64,000 bases of DNA, taken from Aspergillus flavus. Taxonomy: Eukaryota > Ascomycota > Eurotiomycetes > Eurotiales > Aspergillaceae. This document shows positions 57,031-64,000 of this stretch, in pieces. Made by a program: the position numbers and the translations under genes. Location: positions 2,914,001 through 2,978,000 of the forward strand of contig NC_092404.1 in NCBI RefSeq assembly GCF_009017415.1, given 5' to 3'. Each line of letters opens with the position of its first letter. Position 1 is the first letter of the stretch. Under the pieces are notes generated by a model that saw only the letters and a program-made list of their open reading frames with translations, did not search any database and was not told where the DNA came from.

Positions 57031-59770
57031 ATGGCGACCATGAAGCCTTCTCACCACGACTACACCGTTGCCTGGGTGTGCGCGTTGCCGCTGGAGATGA
57101 CAGCTGCGGAACTCATGCTCAAGGAGATTCATGACCCCCTTCCTCAACCTCCAACCGATCCTAACGCCTATACACTTGGCAAACTGGGGGAACACAATGT
57201 CGTTATCGCCTGCCTACCCTCAGGTGTTTATGGAATTACGTCCGCTGCAGCTGTCCTAGCTAAGATGCATTCAACATTCCCTTCCCTAAGATTTGCCTTG
57301 ATGGTGGGTATTGCAGGTGGTGTACCCAGCAGAAGCACCGATGTTCGTCTTGGGGATGTGGTAGTTAGCATACCATCCGGTACTTCAGGAGGTGTGGTGC
57401 AATATGATTTTGGAAAGACACTACCCGATGGACGCTTTCAACGCGCCAGCTCGCTCAACAAGCCCTCCCAATTATTACTCAACACCGTGTCCAAAGTGCG
57501 CAGCAAATATGCGATTACGGAGGCAGATATTGATGGGACTATTTCTCGTATACTGAACACAAATGAGAGGTTAAAACAACAATTCTCACGACCTCATAGA
57601 GACTGGCTTTTTAATGCAGAATACATACACGAAGGAAACCATCCTGATTGCTTGGAATGTGACCAGACCCAGTTAGTGAAACGAGCCTCCCGAGACTCTT
57701 CTGAGCCTCATATTCATTACGGTTTGATAGCGTCCGCAAATCAAGTTATGAAGGGCGCAAAAGCACGAGACTCTCTTGCCCAAGACTCAAATGTTCTCTG
57801 CTTCGAAATGGAGGCAGCTGGACTCATGGATCAGCTGTCTTGCTTGGTGATCAGAGGCATTTGTGACTACTGCGACTCCCATAAGAATAAAGAATGGCAG
57901 GGATACGCAGCGCTTGCCGCTGCTACTTATACTCGGCTCCTTCTAGCAGCTGTCCCATCTCAAGAAAATATTAGCCACAGAAATTACGCGTTAGCTCAAG
58001 TGAACGAAACGCTGATAAGAAGACAGATAGCTGCTCTGAGAAACCTTTATGTGTCACTCTATCAAGACCAAAAAAAACCGGAACCCTGATCGAACACCTG
58101 GAACGTGTGAATGGTTCATCTCACATCCGATTTTTCAAGACTGGGAATCAAGTCAAACATCACGACTGCTTTGGGTCTCTGCAAATCCTGGATGTGGCAA
58201 GTCTGTCCTTGCCAAATACCTCGCAGATTTCCTTCCCAAACTCGATGTGTCTCGAGCAGTTGGATATTTCTTTTTCAAAGATGACTATGAAGACCAAAAG
58301 AGTATCACAAATGCGTTATGCTGTATACTTCACCAACTCTTTGACAAGAAGCGTCACCTGCTGGATGATACCATACTTGAGCAATTTGAAATGAATGAAA
58401 GCGTCACCAGCTCATTCAGTGAGCTCTGGATTATTCTTCTCAAAGCTGCCAGCAAGGAAAATGCTGGGGAGATCGTTTTTCTTTTAGACGCCTTGGATGA
58501 ATGTGAACAACATGGAAGTTCCCAATTTATGGAGGCTTTGCGCAGGCTTTACACAGATGAGAGTCAACATAATTTCAACCTCAAATTCCTAATTACTAGT
58601 CGCCCCTATAGTCATATCCGACAGGGCTTTCAACCTCTTAACATACCTGGACAGCCTGCCATCCATCTTAGTGGAGAAAGCGATGTTGAAACGAAGAAGA
58701 TTTCTCAAGAGATTGATATTTTCATTGAAGTTAAGGTCAATGAGGTACACGATCGACTACAGCTCACAAATAATGAGCGCGACATGTTGCGTGAAAGCCT
58801 GACTCGTGTCACTCACAGGACATATCTCTGGGTCTACCTTACTTTGGAGGACTTGGTCCAAAATCAGGACTATATTGACGAGAAAAGAATAGCTGAGGTT
58901 ACTTCTAACCCCCCAAAGACAGTCGATGAGGCATATGAGCGAATCCTAGCAAGAAGTAAGGATCCTCAAAAAGCCAAGAGACTACTGTCTATTGTGGTTG
59001 GAGCGTTGCGGCCCTTAAGTCTCAAGGAAATGAATCTCGCGCTGAATCTAAGGAAGGGTCAACTTTCTTATGCCGACCTCACTCTCGAACCGGAAAACCG
59101 TTTTCATGAAGCGATCCGGTCTATATGTGGGCTCTTTATTATGATTGTTGATTCCAAAATTTATCTCCTCCACCAAACAGCAAGGGAATTTTTGGTCGCT
59201 CAGGAGGGGACAGTTGAAGATATTAATCGGCCATCTGGATGGAGACGTTCTCTTCGATTGCAAGACTCACACTGCCTTCTTGCCAATATCTGCATCCAAC
59301 ATCTGCTTTTCACTGATTTTGAGGAGACTCCGTTATCTGTAGCGGTCGGACCCAGTCGCGACCATTCTGTCTTTCTGGACTACTCTGCTACACATTGGAC
59401 AGCTCATCTATTGGAGTCAAAACTCCAACTAGAGGGCATGCTACCAGACCTTAATATAATTTGTGATGCAAGCACCACGCGCTGTCAAACCTGGCTTCAC
59501 ATTTATTGGGCTTCTTTAAACACAGAGTTCCCTACTGGTTTCACCACTCTGATGGTTACATCATATTTTGGGCTTACACCCGTCACCAAACATTGGATTA
59601 AAATCAACGGAATTGACTTTGACGCCAGGGATCATGTTTATGGACGGTCTGCGCTATCTTGGGCAGCAGGGAATGGCCATAGTGCTATTGTGAAGCTCCT
59701 GACCCAAAGGTCTTGGAAAAAGTTCCTACAAAGAAGGGCTCTTGTTGACTTCGCAGGTAAGGATGGGTGA
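57031..59770 (+). pseudogene. NLR: PNP-like, NACHT and ankyrin start; frameshift in A8 and truncated by the duplication junction
   Basis: Residues 1-340 form a PNP_UDP-type nucleoside phosphorylase-like domain: DYTVAWVCALPLEMTAAELM, VVIACLPSGVYGITSAAAVL, LMVGIAGGVPS, RLGDVVVSIP, NVLCFEMEAAGLM and VIRGICDYCDSHKNKEWQGY. The frame ends in an A8 run at 58070-58077. One A fewer would continue into NRNPDRTPGTCEWF and a NACHT domain with P-loop ANPGCGKS, Walker B FLLDALDEC and LKFLITSRPYSHI. A winged-helix-like part and the beginning of ankyrin repeats (GRSALSWAAGNGHSAIVKLL) follow. The protein stops at 59768-59770 (KDG, stop), ten bases into duplicated unit 2, so the stop is foreign. PNP-NACHT-ankyrin proteins are common fungal NLRs tied to non-self recognition. 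The copy at the end of unit 2 may still be full length. Confidence 0.85.
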
Positions 59771-60664
59771 GTTTGGACCACCCCCTTGCGTGGAAATTCC
59801 CTTTGGAATGTGTGATGTGTTCTCTCGACGTGCTGAGAGAGGAAGAGGAAAGGGGGCTGAGGGTACTCTAGGTTTATTTGGATCTACGACAGTGGTGAAA
59901 CAATTCCGCAGTGAATGAGTAAGTATATCCATATGAGGTGGAACATGACCAGTATCGGACAATTTCCCATGCAGAGACTGACCCCCAAAAATAGACTGTG
60001 TACATACAATCAGAAGACTACTGCTATTGCTCCCAGTCATCATACTATCGACGTGTCATCAATAGAGAAGCACGAAGGCTGGCTGATATTCCCCTTCGTT
60101 CAGCATGCACCCACATTGCAATTACTACTGGCTTGCCCCTGACGAAGTCCAGTCTCGTGTTACCAACCCAAGGGACAAGGGAGGATTTTAAATGTAGCCG
60201 AACTGGAAAATATCCATGAGGAGACACGAAAGAGCGCAGTTGCCGCACGTCACCGTCATCCATGCGGGATCTTGATCTACGTTCTATGCCATTGCTTTTC
60301 TGCCCAGTGATGTCGTGGCTAAATCGAACTGTTTATAGAATAGGACTGGGGATCAACTTCCTACCAGATTCTAAAACCGGTTGACAGTTCCGGTTGAACG
60401 TCATAACGGACATGCATGCTTCAGGATGAGCCGCACGTAATATCGAGGAACGTGTACCAACATGTTCTCACACCATCGTGCGGATATCTTCAATATGTTC
60501 ATACTCATGGCCTTGCAAAACCTGCAGAGTGCCACACATCTATCTAGGTCAATATATACATCCCATGCGTGAAGGAGGAAGAAAGAAGGAAAACGAAATG
60601 GTATACAACACCCAAGTCTAATGCACCAAAATGGGAGGAACGTAGGATCAACGTGGAATCATCA

Positions 60665-62495
60665 TCACATATTATCCTCACTCCAATGACTCCTCACTTT
60701 CTTCCATGCGTCGTGCTCGCTTTTCCCCTGCTCAGCATTCAATCCGACCCCCAACCCCCGCTCCACCCATTGCTTGCTGCCCATCTCGGAGAGACGCGAG
60801 AGCGCTCGGGCAAATGCAAACCGTTCCTCGTCACCGCTGAAGATGGATGTGGACTTGAGAGCTTGCATGGATAGACCAAGGTCGTCCATCATCATGCGCA
60901 TTGCGTCGGAGAGATCGCTCCCTTCGCCATCCCCGAGAGAGCTCTTCATTTCCGCCTCGGAGAGGAAGAGGTTGGTCAAAGGCACTTCCGTGGTCAGGAC
61001 TAGTTTGGCCTGGAGGAGATTAGTCTAGTTCGTCTCCGTGTGGTGGGAGTGCTTACCCTGCTTTCATAGACGGCATCAATGAAAGTAATGAACCGACGAG
61101 CGAGATCTCGCTGATTCAAGGTCATCCCGGGCACGTCCGTGATGATAAAGGCGTCATAGTTCCGAACTAACTCCAGGTAGTCTGCAGCTCCTGTCGCTCG
61201 ACCGATCAGCTGCTGAAAGCTAAACTGAGCGGCTCTGCCGCTCGCCAGGGGAACCTCGATCTTGCGGCCCCAGACCTCCTGCGTTTCTGGATGGGGAGGA
61301 TCTTTAGGATCACCCAGGAACTCGAACCATTTCTGGGCGTGTTGGTCAGCATCCTGACCCAGTGGGTGGTGGTAGACGCCGGAAGGCGGCCGAGGGATTT
61401 TGCGGTAGTCTGTGGGGGAGTTCAAGTTGATCACGTCCAGAGCGGTTTTCAGCAGGTTGATGCACGGGATGAACGACTCCCGCTGGATGCCATTCTTGTA
61501 TAGATCGTCGGGGTGCCTGTTGGAAGTGGTGATGAGCACGACCCCATGGGACATGAGGGACTCCAGAAGCCTCCGCAGAATCATAGCATCCGCAACATCC
61601 GTACACTGGAACTCGTCGAAACACAACACACTCGATTTCTCGGCAATGGCCGCTGCTACCAAAGGCAACGCATCAAAATCATTGCCGTACTGCATTTTGA
61701 CCACATGCATGCGCTTATGGACATCTTGCATGAAATTGTGGAAATGAATACGAGACTTGGACACGATATTCGACGGCAAGGTCTCGTAGAACAAATCCAT
61801 GAGCATTGTTTTCCCACACCCGACATCTCCATACATATACAGGCCTTTCGGAAGGTTCTCAGGGATGATTAACTCTTCCTTTGCCTTGCCACGCCCGAAC
61901 AAAGAGCCCAGGAATGAAGTTTTCGGCTGAAGATCCAAGGATTCGGGATTCGGGTGGATGACGGCCGGAGGATGGTAGCCTCGTAGCCTTTCGTGTAAGT
62001 CCTGTAGCCTCCCAATTATCTCTGCGCGTGAATCCAATCATCAGCATTCACCATACCCCTTGGGGTTGACCGTAAATAGCGGAGAAGAGGGTAGGACGTA
62101 CGTCTCTGGTATGGGTCATCCCGTAGCCGACCCTGTTGCACTCGCGCATCATACTCTTTTAAAGGACCACCCTGTAGCTCAGCTGCAACATCCGACCTGG
62201 CCTCATTCGCTGCTGCTGTTGCGTACTGTCGCATATACTCATGACCCAGCCGTGGCCCACGGGTATTCAAGCCTTTGGTTATATGGATGATTGCCGGGCT
62301 TGGCGTCTGGGAACGGCTCACACTGGCATATGACCGTTGTACACTTCTTCTGCATTGTCTGGCATAGGCCGGCCTCGTGCCTCGAGGCAGTATTGACACC
62401 CTTCGAGACCCCAGCGTGGCTGGAATGTAGTCCACGCAGAGTCTCGCCGACGACCCGCTCACTGGCATCGATGCGGTGTGTAAGAGTAGCTTCAA
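60665..62495 (-). CDS. AFG1: AFG1/LACE1-type mitochondrial AAA ATPase (copy 2)
   Basis: The same gene as at 50444-52274, shifted by 10,221 bp: exons 62102-62495, 61057-62021 and 60665-61009. Translation and splice sites are identical. Its upstream region is identical for at least 1.5 kb to the window end, so it should be expressed like copy 1 if the duplication is real. Its downstream neighbour differs: the truncated receptor gene replaces the zinc transporter. Confidence 0.88.
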
Positions 62496-64000
62496 CTTTT
62501 GCTTTGCTTCCTTGCGGGTTCCTTCAACTTTCCCCTGACTAACCGAGTGTTCTTGCGTACTCGGATCCGCGCATGTACGGTGTGTATCGTTCGTCGCGCA
62601 ACAGGAATTGTCTTGAAGCCGAGGTTATTAATCGCGAATCGGAATGACGGAGGAAAATCACTGTTCGGCTGCGGGTGAAGGGTGGGGAACGTCTGGCAGA
62701 AGGTAGTCAGTCGTTCAACTCCATTGCATTTCCACATAAAAAGACCGGACAGGGTCAAGGTCGTAAGCTTACCAACTGTGAAGGGAACCGAGAAGCGTCT
62801 AAAACAACTTGTATGTATAGTGTATACTCCGTACTTACATCAAGTTCTGGAGCGAGTTATGGTCGGAAGAAGGTTTACCCTTTTCGACACCACCGCCTTC
62901 CGCTTCTAGTATTTAATGCCTTACGCCCAAGGCTTCATTATTTCCAGATATGGAAGCGTCAGCCACAACACTTGCACCGCCTCACAGCATGTTGCAGCCT
63001 TCGCCAACATGACTATAGAAAGCCTCGCAGGAGAAATCAGCTGTTGAAGGCCATTTATTTTGGTAGATATGATGGTTGAAAGGTATAATACAGCGAGAAA
63101 GCGTAGAGATTTCGACTCCGTACAACTTCGGACTGACTGACCTCGTCGCTTTGACCGACAAGGCTCATGAACTGGGAAGCTATAATGTAATGCTTGAAAT
63201 CAACTCGATGAATGATAGCTCAGCTTGTCGCTGCTCAAAACTCTCCGATCCGGTGCAGAACCTCAGGCGGATTTTGCGTTGATCAGGGAGTCCCAGCAGT
63301 TCCAGTGGCCTGCTGATAACATTGGGCAAATTCTTGTAACCACAAAGCAGCCTCATATGCTGTGGACTTTTTAATTTCTTGCTTAATGAAACCTTCCCCT
63401 CGTCGTGTTTGTCTGGCGATCATGCTCGCTTTGCTGGTAGCATTCAAATCATCGATTGATCTTGGTGTCCATGACATGGTTGGGTCTATGGTCACCCGTG
63501 AAAGACCTTGTACTCCCATACATCAGCTAATAACCCTGGACCACAGCGAGTATCTTCCTAATCGGCGTAGGTGTGGGCACGCTCTTCTCCAGACCTTCCC
63601 CGATCCCTTTGATTCAACCGTGTTCTACTTAATCGCCATTAACTTGTTCCATGGTTCGTCTTGGCTAAGACTGTGATGCCAAATCCCAGCACCATTATCA
63701 CATTCTGGTTCCGGAGCCTTGTCTGCAACCACAGGTGGTGGTGGCAGAAGGCATTATCGGCTACATTTGGGCTGCTATCCCCTTTCAATGTGCCCTTAGC
63801 CAACCTAGTTTCATACCGGGGCTCTCAAAGCTACGACATGTGCCGCTCCCTTCTTAATAATGGTGTGAGATTTCAGCCAAGCCGAAGAATTAATTTTCCT
63901 GCGGCCGGACATGGCAGTGGCCACTTTGGTAGGTAGTTTTGAGATGGCTAACTACCAATGTGGCAAGATTGGAGTCTTTCAGGTGAGTCTCAAAAGCTAA
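62496..64000. other. Spacer upstream of AFG1 copy 2
   Basis: Copy of 52275-53779; no gene supported. It runs to the window end. Confidence 0.45.

Larger units (their letters stand above)
49538..59758. repeat. Tandem duplication, unit 1 (10,221 bp)
   Basis: From 49538 every position seems to recur 10,221 bases later up to the window end. All reading frames agree in translation and offset, and every line pair I compared by eye is identical. The left edge was fixed by the first mismatch going left (49537 a, 59758 t). The unit contains AFG1, a methyltransferase and a PNP-NACHT-ankyrin gene. Confidence 0.9.
59759..64000. repeat. Tandem duplication, unit 2 (first 4,242 bp, continues beyond the window)
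   Basis: A copy of 49538-53779 joined directly to the end of unit 1. It begins aaggatgggtgagtttggac inside the receptor gene and includes a full second AFG1. No substitution or indel was noticed. Confidence 0.9.

Noticed and set aside
1..64000. CRISPR arrays, prokaryotic operons or integrons
   Set aside because: The window is eukaryotic (spliced genes, Pol III 5S gene), and no regularly spaced repeats with unique spacers were seen.

Overview
The window is nuclear DNA of a filamentous ascomycete, most likely Eurotiales (Aspergillus/Penicillium type). Genes carry short GT-AG introns, mostly about 45-120 nt. There is a typical Pezizomycotina 5S rRNA gene, an Msb2-type signalling mucin, NOD-like receptors (NLRs) with a purine-phosphorylase-like domain, a HET-domain gene, and AT-rich gene-free tracts that look mutated by RIP (repeat-induced point mutation). 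All calls come from reading the sequence; no database search or composition calculation was run.

Left part, about 1-29 kb, is accessory and decayed. It begins with the 5' part of an MFS sugar transporter. Then comes about 7 kb of gene-poor DNA with an intact 5S rRNA gene, a relic of a DUF3723-type gene and a GGT/AGT minisatellite. A protease/zinc-finger/PNP/NACHT receptor gene (7836-10949, minus) is divergent from a gene for a C-terminally membrane-anchored protein (11334-12418, plus). Further on are an SDR with a one-base loss, a HET gene with a nonsense codon, a fungal OTT_1508-like deaminase gene, and a small metabolic group: an FMO fragment, an intact alpha/beta hydrolase, a broken transcription-factor gene without a DNA-binding domain, and a broken AhpD-like gene.

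Middle part, about 29-49.5 kb, is conserved core sequence. It holds histidinol-phosphatase (HIS2, with a Gcn4/CpcA site), an ACPS-type phosphopantetheinyl transferase, ATP19 divergent from an MTFP1-like gene, the mucin MSB2, a RidA protein, two uncharacterised genes, and a ZRC1-type zinc transporter. The core genes I could splice (HIS2, ATP19, MTFP1, MSB2, RidA, the zinc transporter) read through without frame lesions; one uncharacterised gene has a single intron junction I could not join.

Right part, 49.5-64 kb, is an apparently exact tandem duplication. The unit is 10,221 bp (49538-59758), and 4,242 bp of a second copy run to the window end. The unit holds AFG1, a class I methyltransferase gene and a PNP-NACHT-ankyrin receptor gene. 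The copy junction cuts the receptor gene inside its ankyrin region. This is either a very recent segmental duplication or an assembly artefact.

The most interesting material is the immune-type set: two NLRs (one with a NACHT fragment nested in its PNP domain), a HET gene, a toxin-derived deaminase family member, a divergent membrane protein and a DUF3723 relic. NLR and DUF3723 genes are recurrent cargo of giant Starship transposons, but no captain recombinase gene was recognised.
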